Source: Aeromicrobium wangtongii
GTDB lineage: Bacteria > Actinomycetota > Actinomycetes > Propionibacteriales > Nocardioidaceae
DNA: 64,000 nucleotides
Reading direction: 5' to 3'
Assembly: GCF_024584515.1 (NCBI RefSeq)
Contig: NZ_CP102173.1
Coordinates: 2,914,001 to 2,978,000, forward strand
A model generated the notes under the pieces. It saw only the letters and a list, made by a program, of their open reading frames with translations, made no database searches and was not told the origin of the DNA. Positions 8,061 to 15,400 of the stretch are shown one piece after another; position 1 is the stretch's first letter; each line of letters starts with the position of its first letter. A program made the position numbers and the translations under genes.

Positions 8061-8384
8061 ATGTCGACAGTAGTCTTCATCGACCCGTACGGCGAGCGTC
8101 AGACGGTCGAAGCAACGCTCGGCCAGTCCGTCATGGAGGCAGCGGTGAACCACGACGTTCCCGGTGTCGTCGGGCAGTGCGGCGGGTCGCTGGCCTGCGC
8201 GAGCTGCCACGTCTACGTCCAGCAGCCGTGGAGCGCGCAGGTGGGAGGTCCTTCCGAGATGGAGGACGACATGCTTGACGGTGCACTCGCCGAGCGTCGC
8301 GCCGAAAGCCGGCTTTCGTGCCAGCTCACGATGGGTCCTGAGCTGGATGGCCTGACCGTCGAAGTGGCGCCGGAGCAGCTGTGA
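8061..8384 (+). CDS. [2Fe-2S] ferredoxin (adrenodoxin/putidaredoxin type)
   Basis: A 107-residue plant/adrenodoxin-fold ferredoxin with Cx5CxxC in QCGGSLACASC and a fourth cysteine in RLSCQL. The ATG at 8061 follows AAAGGAG at eight bases. It shares a GTGA overlap with the ferredoxin reductase gene downstream, the usual arrangement of a class I P450 redox chain. With the [3Fe-4S] ferredoxin at 7095, the island holds two chemically different electron carriers. Confidence 0.92.
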   Translation: MSTVVFIDPYGERQTVEATLGQSVMEAAVNHDVPGVVGQCGGSLACASCHVYVQQPWSAQVGGPSEMEDDMLDGALAERRAESRLSCQLTMGPELDGLTVEVAPEQL

Positions 8385-9601
8385 ACGACCACGTCCTGAT
8401 CGTCGGGGCAAGTCACGCCGGCGTGCAGCTCGCCGCCCGGTTGCGCGAGCGCGGTCACGAAGGTCCGGTGACACTCGTGGGCGAGGAATCGCCCCTGCCC
8501 TACCACCGACCCCCGCTGTCGAAGGCCTACCTGGCCGGCAGCGTCACCGCTGAGTCGATGTCCTTGCGCCCGGAGACCTTCTACTCGAGCAAGGCCATCA
8601 CACTGGTGCCAGGAGCCCGCGTGGAGGAGATCGACATGGCCGCCGGGACGGCCCACTGCTTGACCGGCCAGAGCTTCGACTTCGATCACGTGGCGCTGAC
8701 GACCGGCGCTCGAGTGCGACGTCTGGACATACCCGGCGCCGACTTGGCCGGCGTTGTCTACCTGCGCGACATGCAGGACGCCACCGGTCTGCGCGAGGCA
8801 CTTGGGCCGGTGCGACGAGCAGTCGTCGTCGGAGGTGGATTCATCGGGCTCGAGGCCGCCGCCGTGCTACGCCAGCGAGGAGTGGATGTCACCGTCGTGG
8901 AGGCTGCAGACCGGCTGATGGCCCGCTCGGTCTCCGAGGAGATGTCCGCCTTCTTTGCCGGAGTGCATCGTGACCGCGGAAGCCGTGTGCTCCTGGAGAC
9001 AGGCGTGGTCGCCATGAACGGCCGGGAGGGCCGAGTCGAGGAGGTCGTGCTGGACGACGACTCCACCGTGCCGGCGGACCTGGTGGTCGTCGGTATCGGC
9101 GTAGTTCCCCGCACCGAACTGGCCGACCGCATGGGCCTGGCGGTCGACGGCGGAATCCTCGTCGACCGCCAGGCCCGGACCAGCGACCCCCGCGTGGTTG
9201 CCGCCGGCGATGCGACTGTCCTGCCCCACCCGTTGGAACCAGCGACATTTCTTCGTCTGGAGTCGGTGCAGAACGCCACCGACCAAGCCGACATCGCAGC
9301 AGCCACGATCTGCGGCCAGACGGCCGCCTACGACTCCGTGCCGTGGTTCTGGTCCGACCAGTTCGACCTCAAGCTGCAAATGGCAGGTGCTGCCATAGGC
9401 TACGACGAGGTCGTGCTCCGCGGATCCGCGCCCGACAGGCTCACCGTCCTGTGTTATCGCCGAGGCCAGTTGGTCGCCGGCGAGTGCGTGAATGCCGGGG
9501 CAGACTTCGTGGCCGTGCGCCGTGCGCTGGCGACAGGGAAGTCCTTTCCCCAGGACATGGCGGCTGACACCTCGATCAAGCTCAAGTCCTTGTTGTCGTG
9601 A
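8381..9601 (+). CDS. FAD-dependent ferredoxin reductase
   Basis: A 406-residue NAD(P)H-dependent reductase of the putidaredoxin-reductase/RhdA type. It has an N-terminal FAD motif (GASHAG near residue 7), a central NAD(P)H Rossmann motif (GGGFIGLEAA near residue 149), and the second FAD contact AAGDAT near residue 270. The start is GTG, overlapping the 2Fe-2S ferredoxin stop. It transfers electrons from NAD(P)H to the ferredoxin and so to a P450. It converges on the LLM monooxygenase gene across a strong hairpin. Confidence 0.93.
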   Translation: MNDHVLIVGASHAGVQLAARLRERGHEGPVTLVGEESPLPYHRPPLSKAYLAGSVTAESMSLRPETFYSSKAITLVPGARVEEIDMAAGTAHCLTGQSFDFDHVALTTGARVRRLDIPGADLAGVVYLRDMQDATGLREALGPVRRAVVVGGGFIGLEAAAVLRQRGVDVTVVEAADRLMARSVSEEMSAFFAGVHRDRGSRVLLETGVVAMNGREGRVEEVVLDDDSTVPADLVVVGIGVVPRTELADRMGLAVDGGILVDRQARTSDPRVVAAGDATVLPHPLEPATFLRLESVQNATDQADIAAATICGQTAAYDSVPWFWSDQFDLKLQMAGAAIGYDEVVLRGSAPDRLTVLCYRRGQLVAGECVNAGADFVAVRRALATGKSFPQDMAADTSIKLKSLLS

Positions 9602-9632
9602 GGTTGTCGTGAGCCCGGCCCATTGAACGGGC

Positions 9633-9675
9633 CACGGCCCTGACGCGACAGCGGCTGGGTCGCGCCAGGGCTGTG
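9633..9675. terminator. Bidirectional terminator between reductase and LLM monooxygenase genes
   Basis: Seventeen-base arms (9633-9649 and 9659-9675) with two mismatches and a nine-base loop. It lies between two convergent stop codons and can end both transcripts. A smaller GGCCC/GGGCC hairpin lies just before it. Confidence 0.8.
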
Positions 9676-9685
9676 ACCGCCGGTT

Positions 9686-10795
9686 CTACTCCAGGCCCAG
9701 CGCGACCTTGGCGAGCCGTTCCCTGCGCGCCATGTGCTGGTGCGACTGGAACTGCGGCATCACGTACCGAGCGAAGAGTTCCAGGGAGCGGTGCCACATG
9801 TCACTGGTGACCCAGTCGCGCGAGTTGATGAGGAAAGTGCCGAAGTCACCAACCTCTTCGCGAATGTGATGAATCTGGTCGATGCAGTCCTCCGGGCTCC
9901 CAATCACCCACGGGATGTGCTCGACCATCCAGTCGAAGGTCAGGTCCGCGTCGGCCATGTTCTCGTCCTGCTTCATCAACGCGCCGAGGCCAAGTCCGAG
10001 CAGGTAGTCGTAGGACAGTTTCACACCATCACGGATCTCGTTGAGCGCATCATTGCGACTGGACGAGACATAGACTTCGCGGCTCACCCGCCAGTCGGCG
10101 ACCGCAGCGCCGGCGTCCAGGCCAGCATCGGCTGCACCCTTGAGGATGGCGTCGCGGTGGGCCACCAAGTCCGGCGCCGCCGGATTGTCGGTGCTGTGCA
10201 GCGGCGCGAAGTAGACGCTGAGCGGGATCCAGCCCCTGTTGCCGCACTTCTCGAAGTTGTGGGTGCCGGTGAGTCCAGCAACCGCGATCGGGGGCACTTC
10301 CTGGTGAGGCCCGACCTGAAGCTGACGGTCCTCGTAGTGCCAGAAGACTCCCTCGTGGGTGACTGGATCCTCGGAGGTCAAGAGCTTCCAGATGATCTCG
10401 AGCGACTCGTTGGTGCGAGGCGTCGCCTCTTCAGGGGCCATCTGAAAGAGCTTCTTGTCAGTGGGCAGACCGCCGCCCCCGAAACCATAGATGAGGCGTC
10501 CGTGGGTCAGGTGGTCCAGGAAAGCCAGTCGCTCGGCGACAAGGAAGGGATCCTGGTAGGGCAGGTTGACCACTCCAGTGCCGAGCCGGATACGGCTGGT
10601 GACGGCGGACGCCTTGGCGATCATCAGCTCAGGCATCGGGACGTTCTCGAATCCGCCGGTGTGGTGCTCGCCGATCCAGAACTCATCGAACCCCAGCGAC
10701 TCAGCCTTGACGATCTCGGCGATGTCGCGGTCGTAGGAAAGCGTCCAGTTCTCTCGTGGCGGATGCTCCGGCATGGTGAAGATTCCGAACTTCAT
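9686..10795 (-). CDS. LLM-class flavin-dependent monooxygenase
   Basis: A 369-residue bacterial-luciferase-like (TIM-barrel) oxidoreductase starting MKFGIFTMPEHPP. Typical features are the GEHH motif near residue 42 and the conserved TGVVNLPYQDP strand near residue 73. With a flavin reductase gene upstream on the same strand, it is most likely the oxygenase half of a two-component FMN-dependent monooxygenase, as in type II Baeyer-Villiger enzymes of camphor degradation. F420 dependence is less likely here. AAGGAAG precedes the ATG. Confidence 0.88.
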   Translation of the reverse strand: MKFGIFTMPEHPPRENWTLSYDRDIAEIVKAESLGFDEFWIGEHHTGGFENVPMPELMIAKASAVTSRIRLGTGVVNLPYQDPFLVAERLAFLDHLTHGRLIYGFGGGGLPTDKKLFQMAPEEATPRTNESLEIIWKLLTSEDPVTHEGVFWHYEDRQLQVGPHQEVPPIAVAGLTGTHNFEKCGNRGWIPLSVYFAPLHSTDNPAAPDLVAHRDAILKGAADAGLDAGAAVADWRVSREVYVSSSRNDALNEIRDGVKLSYDYLLGLGLGALMKQDENMADADLTFDWMVEHIPWVIGSPEDCIDQIHHIREEVGDFGTFLINSRDWVTSDMWHRSLELFARYVMPQFQSHQHMARRERLAKVALGLE

Positions 10796-10921
10796 GATCG
10801 TCTTCCTTGTCCTCTCGGGGCTCGTTGATGAAAATCTCGAGGTGCGGGGTATGGAGTTCGAAACTGCTCGCCCTGGGTGTCGCGGGTCGAGATGGGCGTG
10901 TGCGTCGTGTCAAAGAGCCGC

Positions 10922-11419
10922 TCAGGCTCCGGCGAGGGTGCGGAACTTGCTGCCGTGAAACACCAAGGGCTCGACGTGTTCGTCGCACCAGAGCGCGTGC
11001 ACGCGCAGAAGCGCGATGGCGTGGTCGCCAGCGGGCACGACGGTGTGGATGCCGCAGTTCAGCCAGGCCGCCGCACCCTTGATGAAGACCGATCCGTCGC
11101 TGCTCTTCTCCCAAGCAACGCCCTGGAAGCGGTCACCCTCTGGGCGAGCGAGCTTGCGACACGCTTCGTCCTGCCCACTGGCGAGGACGCTGACCCCCAG
11201 ACGCAGCAGCGACCGAAGCTGCCGCCAGGTGCGAGAACTGTTCTGTATGCAGATTGACACCAGAGCCGGGTCCAGGGAGACCGAGGTGAAGGAACTGGCC
11301 GCCATGCCGGCTGGTTGGTCGTCGACGACGGCACAGACGGCCGTGATACCGCTGGGGAAGCAGCTGAAAGCGGCTCGCAGATGGTCGGGGTTAATTTCGT
11401 CCGGCGGCAACTCGATCAC
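10922..11419 (-). CDS. Flavin reductase (FMN reductase component)
   Basis: A 165-residue flavin_reductase-domain protein with the motif FPSGITAVCAV ... GMAASSFTSVSLDPALV. Such enzymes use NAD(P)H to make free reduced FMN for a partner monooxygenase; the likely partner is the LLM protein encoded 126 bases downstream on the same strand. That gap shows no gene. A candidate TetR operator lies 55 bases upstream of the start. Confidence 0.9.
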   Translation of the reverse strand: MIELPPDEINPDHLRAAFSCFPSGITAVCAVVDDQPAGMAASSFTSVSLDPALVSICIQNSSRTWRQLRSLLRLGVSVLASGQDEACRKLARPEGDRFQGVAWEKSSDGSVFIKGAAAWLNCGIHTVVPAGDHAIALLRVHALWCDEHVEPLVFHGSKFRTLAGA

Positions 11420-11473
11420 TGTCGATCACGACTCTCTCGGCGATAAAACTCCGGTGGCACGGCTTGAACCGCA

Positions 11474-11496
11474 TAACCAACCATAGAGTAGGTTAC
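11474..11496. promoter_or_regulatory. Candidate TetR operator in divergent promoter
   Basis: Inverted repeat TAACC (11474-11478) ... GGTTA (11491-11495) within a 23-bp pattern related to the sites at 7021 and 5722. It lies between the flavin reductase gene (-) and the 100-residue hypothetical gene (+), so both may be controlled together. Confidence 0.5.
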
Positions 11497-11541
11497 GCCG
11501 AGTGTGTCAAGCATCACACCAAGGTCGACCCGGGAGGACCC

Positions 11542-11844
11542 ATGCATCTGATTGTCGACAGTACGAGCGCTTCACTGCAGGACGAACACAACTTTCGCGA
11601 GCTCGACCTCACGCTTGCGCCCGGACTCAGCATCAACCGCCTGCAGCAAACCCTCGCGACGGTCCTGCCCGAGTCCGAGGTCCACAGCGACCATGTGTGG
11701 GTCCCGGTCGACTCACTACGCGAACTCGGCCACCCGCTGGACGCGACCTGGCTCGAGGCGTTTGCCGGGATGATTGACTATGCCGCCAGTTATGGCTGGA
11801 CCCGTCATGAGGGCCGGGAAGTCAGGCTCCATGTGACCGCGTGA
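11542..11844 (+). CDS. Hypothetical protein, 100 residues, right end of island
   Basis: Acidic small protein beginning MHLIVDSTSASLQDEHNF. I recognise no family, signal peptide or membrane segment. The ATG at 11542 follows GGGAGG by five bases, a better start than in-frame codons upstream, which lie inside the candidate operator. It is divergent from the flavin reductase gene and shares its promoter region, so a role tied to the island pathway (accessory, binding or stability factor) is possible but unproven. Confidence 0.65.
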   Translation: MHLIVDSTSASLQDEHNFRELDLTLAPGLSINRLQQTLATVLPESEVHSDHVWVPVDSLRELGHPLDATWLEAFAGMIDYAASYGWTRHEGREVRLHVTA

Positions 11845-11914
11845 TGACTGGCAATGCGGAGGCGGCCTCGCGTCTCGTGCATACCTCACATGACTGAACG
11901 CTGATGCCGACCAA

Positions 11915-11952
11915 TGAGGGTTTCGGGTAGCCATGGCTGCCCGAAACCCTCA
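11915..11952. terminator. 38-bp palindromic terminator, right copy
   Basis: Nearly perfect palindrome with arm TGAGGGTTTCGGGTAGCCA (19 bases), one G-U wobble, centred on CCATGG. It begins 11 bases beyond the stop of the secreted nuclease gene (minus strand) and would end that transcript. It differs from the copy at 1821-1858 at only a few positions. Confidence 0.8.
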
Positions 11953-11962
11953 TCCTTCGTCG

Positions 11963-14900
11963 CTACTTCGCGCGCACCTTCACGGTGAAGGACGTCTTCG
12001 AGCCCTTCGCAACGCTGTTGCCGGAGTAGGTCGCCGTGACCTTCTTGGCCGAGCCCTTCGAGGTGAACTTCGCCAGCCGGATGCGGACCTTGCCGTTCCT
12101 GACCGTCCCGGAGTAGTTCTTGCCGCCCTGGCGCAGGGTGACCTTGCCGCCGTCGACCGTGAACCCGGTGGCCTTGACCGACAGCGTCACGAACGCCTTG
12201 GTGCGCTTGACGACGATCCTGCTCGGGCTGACCGACACCTTCTTGAGCGTCGTCGACGCCTTCGCCACGGTCACCGAGGTCGTCGTGGTCGCCGGGTCGA
12301 AGCCTGCACTGCCGGCGTAGAACACCGTCAGCTGCGACGTCCCGACCGGCAACCGGCTGGACAGGGTGATCGTCGCCGTACCGCCCGTCATCATGCCCAT
12401 GCCCGCGAGCTGGTCACCGGAGGCGACGTAGACCAGGCCGGACGCACCGGGCGCGCCCGTCACGGTCAGGGCAGCGCTCGTGCCGTAGGTGGCAGGGCCC
12501 GCCGAGGCCGTGAGGCCGGACAGCGCCTTGACCACCCGGGTGGCGACCGTCGTGCTCGAGCCCTGATGCGTCGCATCGCCGGAGTAGGTCACCGTCAGCA
12601 GGTGCGAACCGATCGGCAGGCCTGCGATCACGACCTCGGCGGCACCGTCGACCAGCGTTGCCCGGCCGAGCACGGTCCCGCCCTCGGTCACCGTGACGTC
12701 TCCGGTGGCGCGGCCCGAGACCGACACGGAGACCGTGAGGTCGGCGCCGGCACGGATCGACGCAGGAGCCGTCGCGGACGTGGTCGTCGCGTCGAGCTCC
12801 GCCCCGAGATCGACCCCGACGAGCTCCGGGTCGTGGTCGCTGGCCCGGTACGGATCCGCCCGGTACAGATCGGTCGCGTTGTAGTTGTAGCGGCTGTACT
12901 CGCGCGCCAGCGCCTCGTAGGCGTTGATGTTCCAGATGTCCGCCCCCGTCACGCGCGCGTACGCAGCCGGGGAGGCGAAGACATGGTCGAGCGAGCCGAC
13001 CATCCCGTCGAACTGATAGGTCTCCTTCGTGGTCCGCTCGGCCGGGACGTTGGTGTACCCCGCCTCCTCGATGATGCGAACCGGGTCCTCCTTGTTGTAC
13101 GCGTTGAAGTCACCGGTCAGGAAGATCTTGTCCGTGCCGGCCGAGGTGCCGAACCGGTCGGCGAATCCGACCAGCGCCGTGGCCTGCTGGACGCGGGAGT
13201 GGTTGGACGCCCCCTGCCCGTCGCCCTGGTCGGCGTCGAGCCCGGTGCCGGAGCCCTTGGACTTGAAGTGGTTGACGATGACCGCGAACGTCGTGGTGTC
13301 CGGCCCGCCGGCCCGCTTGAACGCCTGGGCCAGCGGCTGGCGGGCGTTGGTGAAGGCCGGGTCGTCCAGGATCGACGAGGCTCCCACGGGCGCCACGATC
13401 TTCGGCTGGTAGATGAACGCCGTGCGGATGACGTCCTCAGCGGCCGGAACGGTCGCCGGGGACGCGACGAAGGCCCACCGCTGCTTGCCGGCGGCCCCAT
13501 TGAGGGCATCGACCAGCGTGGCCAGCGCCTCGTCGCGGTCGGCCTTCGGGTCGACCGCCTTGGAGTTCTCGATCTCCTCCAGCGACACGACGTCGGCGTC
13601 CAGGGTGTTGATCGCCGCGACGATCTTGGCCTGCTGACGCTCGAGGTTGGCGTCGTCGGCGGCCCCACGAGGACCGTTGTTGGTGCAGGAGTTGGCGGTG
13701 ACCGGATTGCCCGCCCGGTCCTTGTACGTCGTGCAGGTGCCCAGGCCGGACTTCTCGAAGTCGGCCGCGGTCGTGGAGAAGTAGTTCAGGACGTTGAAGG
13801 TGCCGATCCGCACGTCGCCGCCGACATCGGTGGGGCCCGCGGTGCGCGTCGAGCTGAACGTCACCGGCTCCTTGCCGGAGGAGGTCAGGTGCTGCGTCGG
13901 CTGCAGCTTCCAGACGCTGTTGCGCCAGTCGAGGACGACCGGGTCGACGAACGAGACGGCGGCACCGACGCGCACCTCGTTGTCGGGGCGCAGCCACGGC
14001 AGCGCGATGCCCTGGTTCGCGGCCGACAGGAAGTTGACCGATGATCCGTCGTCGAGGTTGACCAGGCGCTGGGTGTTCTCGGCCAGCAGCGCCTTGGCCG
14101 GGGCGCCCGGGGCGACGACGTTGGTGGGTGTCTGCAGCGGCTCGCTGCCGTCGGCCAGACCGATCTCGCCGTACTGGTTGGTCGCGTAGTTGTCGGTGAC
14201 CGTCATGGCGCCCTGCGGCAGCAGCAGCATGCTCTCGAACGACTCGCGCTGCACCTCGCTCAACGGGAACGAGATCGTCGCGGGGAGGACCGGTGCGGGT
14301 GTCTCGGTCAGCTTCGTGAACTTGCCGGCCGCCGTCGTGAGCTCGGTGAGACCGTTGAACTCCGACACGTCACCGGTGACCTCGACGAAGTCACCCTTGT
14401 CGACGCCCGCGGCGAACGCCGAGTCGAAGACGAACAGTCCGTCGGACGTCGTGTGCGTGGCCGCGTCGACCGCGCCGCCGGTGCCGGGCGTCTGGATGAC
14501 GGCGCCGTTGAACCCACCGGTCTTGTAGACCGCGGTCACGACGCCGCGGGTCGTCACGGTCTTGCCGGCCAGGGGGCTGGCCGCACCGGCGCCCTGGATC
14601 TCGGCGATCGTCGCGTCGACCGGATCGGCCGGCGGGTCGACGGGACCACCGCCGGAGTCCCCCGGTCCGTCGCACGTCGTCCCGCACGCGGCCGGGCTCG
14701 GCGCCACGGCTGCGAAGTCGGCACCGTTGTCGTCGGAGTCGGCGCCGGCGGTCCTGCGCGTGACGGAGAGGGCCAGTCCTCCGGTCGCGGCACGCGCGGA
14801 GCCCTCGAACAGGTTCGCGGTCGTGCCGTAGCCGACCAGGTCCACCAGGTTGGCGTCGGTCAGGGAGGTGGTCAGCGTGGCGGTCGACCTCGACAGGGCG

Positions 14901-15313
14901 ATGACGCCGCTGCCGGCGGCGGAGTTCAGACCGGTGTCCGGAGCGATGTCGGCGGTCACGGGGGCGCCGGGGTTCGTCGCCGCGTTGTTGCTGGCTCCGC
15001 GGACCACGAGGGTGCCGCCGGGCTCGAGGTGCTTGTCGCCCAGCTCGGTCTTGCCGGAGAACGTGGCGCCGGTCGCGGACTTGTACTGCAACGACCAGCC
15101 GTTGACGCTGATGTCGTGGTCGGTCGGGTTGTAGAGCTCGAAGAAGCGGTGGGCGTACGAGGCGCCTGCGCTGCCGCCGTTGTTGTACACCTCGTTGATG
15201 ACCAGGTTGTCGCCGGCCGGTGTGGCCATGGCGGGCGCCGCCGGGACGGCGACGAGTGAGGCGACTGCGACGGCCGCGGCGGCCACCCATCGCGTGACGA
15301 TCGTTGTCTTCAT
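11963..15313 (-). CDS. Secreted ExeM/NucH-like extracellular endonuclease with lamin-tail and Ig-like domains
   Basis: An 1116-residue secreted protein. Signal peptide about 1-30 (ending APAMA); lamin-tail domain about 35-150 (INEVYNNGG ... FFELYNP); OB-fold region about 215-460; endonuclease/exonuclease/phosphatase domain about 496-830 with GTFNVLNY, EEIEN, TGDFNAY and SDHDPE catalytic motifs; then several Ig-like repeats to the end. ExeM and NucH relatives degrade extracellular DNA. I chose the ATG at 15311-15313 because it begins the signal peptide; the longer frame adds an atypical stretch before it. There is no sortase motif. The last ~95 residues are almost identical to those of the neighbouring 5'-nucleotidase. 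Confidence 0.9.
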   Translation of the reverse strand: MKTTIVTRWVAAAAVAVASLVAVPAAPAMATPAGDNLVINEVYNNGGSAGASYAHRFFELYNPTDHDISVNGWSLQYKSATGATFSGKTELGDKHLEPGGTLVVRGASNNAATNPGAPVTADIAPDTGLNSAAGSGVIALSRSTATLTTSLTDANLVDLVGYGTTANLFEGSARAATGGLALSVTRRTAGADSDDNGADFAAVAPSPAACGTTCDGPGDSGGGPVDPPADPVDATIAEIQGAGAASPLAGKTVTTRGVVTAVYKTGGFNGAVIQTPGTGGAVDAATHTTSDGLFVFDSAFAAGVDKGDFVEVTGDVSEFNGLTELTTAAGKFTKLTETPAPVLPATISFPLSEVQRESFESMLLLPQGAMTVTDNYATNQYGEIGLADGSEPLQTPTNVVAPGAPAKALLAENTQRLVNLDDGSSVNFLSAANQGIALPWLRPDNEVRVGAAVSFVDPVVLDWRNSVWKLQPTQHLTSSGKEPVTFSSTRTAGPTDVGGDVRIGTFNVLNYFSTTAADFEKSGLGTCTTYKDRAGNPVTANSCTNNGPRGAADDANLERQQAKIVAAINTLDADVVSLEEIENSKAVDPKADRDEALATLVDALNGAAGKQRWAFVASPATVPAAEDVIRTAFIYQPKIVAPVGASSILDDPAFTNARQPLAQAFKRAGGPDTTTFAVIVNHFKSKGSGTGLDADQGDGQGASNHSRVQQATALVGFADRFGTSAGTDKIFLTGDFNAYNKEDPVRIIEEAGYTNVPAERTTKETYQFDGMVGSLDHVFASPAAYARVTGADIWNINAYEALAREYSRYNYNATDLYRADPYRASDHDPELVGVDLGAELDATTTSATAPASIRAGADLTVSVSVSGRATGDVTVTEGGTVLGRATLVDGAAEVVIAGLPIGSHLLTVTYSGDATHQGSSTTVATRVVKALSGLTASAGPATYGTSAALTVTGAPGASGLVYVASGDQLAGMGMMTGGTATITLSSRLPVGTSQLTVFYAGSAGFDPATTTTSVTVAKASTTLKKVSVSPSRIVVKRTKAFVTLSVKATGFTVDGGKVTLRQGGKNYSGTVRNGKVRIRLAKFTSKGSAKKVTATYSGNSVAKGSKTSFTVKVRAK
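12063..12247. repeat. Near-identical 185-bp repeat, nuclease copy
   Basis: Codes for the last Ig-like module of the nuclease. Compared by eye with 15501-15685 in the same orientation, I count four mismatches in 185 bases. Sequence outside this core diverges quickly, including the last ~100 bases of each gene, which fits a recent duplication or gene conversion of the module. Confidence 0.9.
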
Positions 15314-15363
15314 GATTCCCCGAGCTCTAGAGATGACCGTGCTGATGGGTGGCGCGGCGGGTC

Positions 15364-15388
15364 CCCGGGGTGGTCGGACCACCCCGGG
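15364..15388 (-). terminator. Terminator after 5'-nucleotidase gene
   Basis: Perfect 11-bp stem CCCGGGGTGGT / ACCACCCCGGG with a three-base loop, 12 bases beyond the nucleotidase stop codon. The nuclease gene starts 50 bases further on the same strand and probably has its own promoter. Confidence 0.8.
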
Positions 15389-15400
15389 AACCCGATCGGC

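Noticed and set aside
1859..11914. Classical genomic island with integrase and attachment sites
   Set aside because: No tRNA gene, integrase, transposase or excision gene lies at either end; the flanking palindromes look like terminators rather than att cores.
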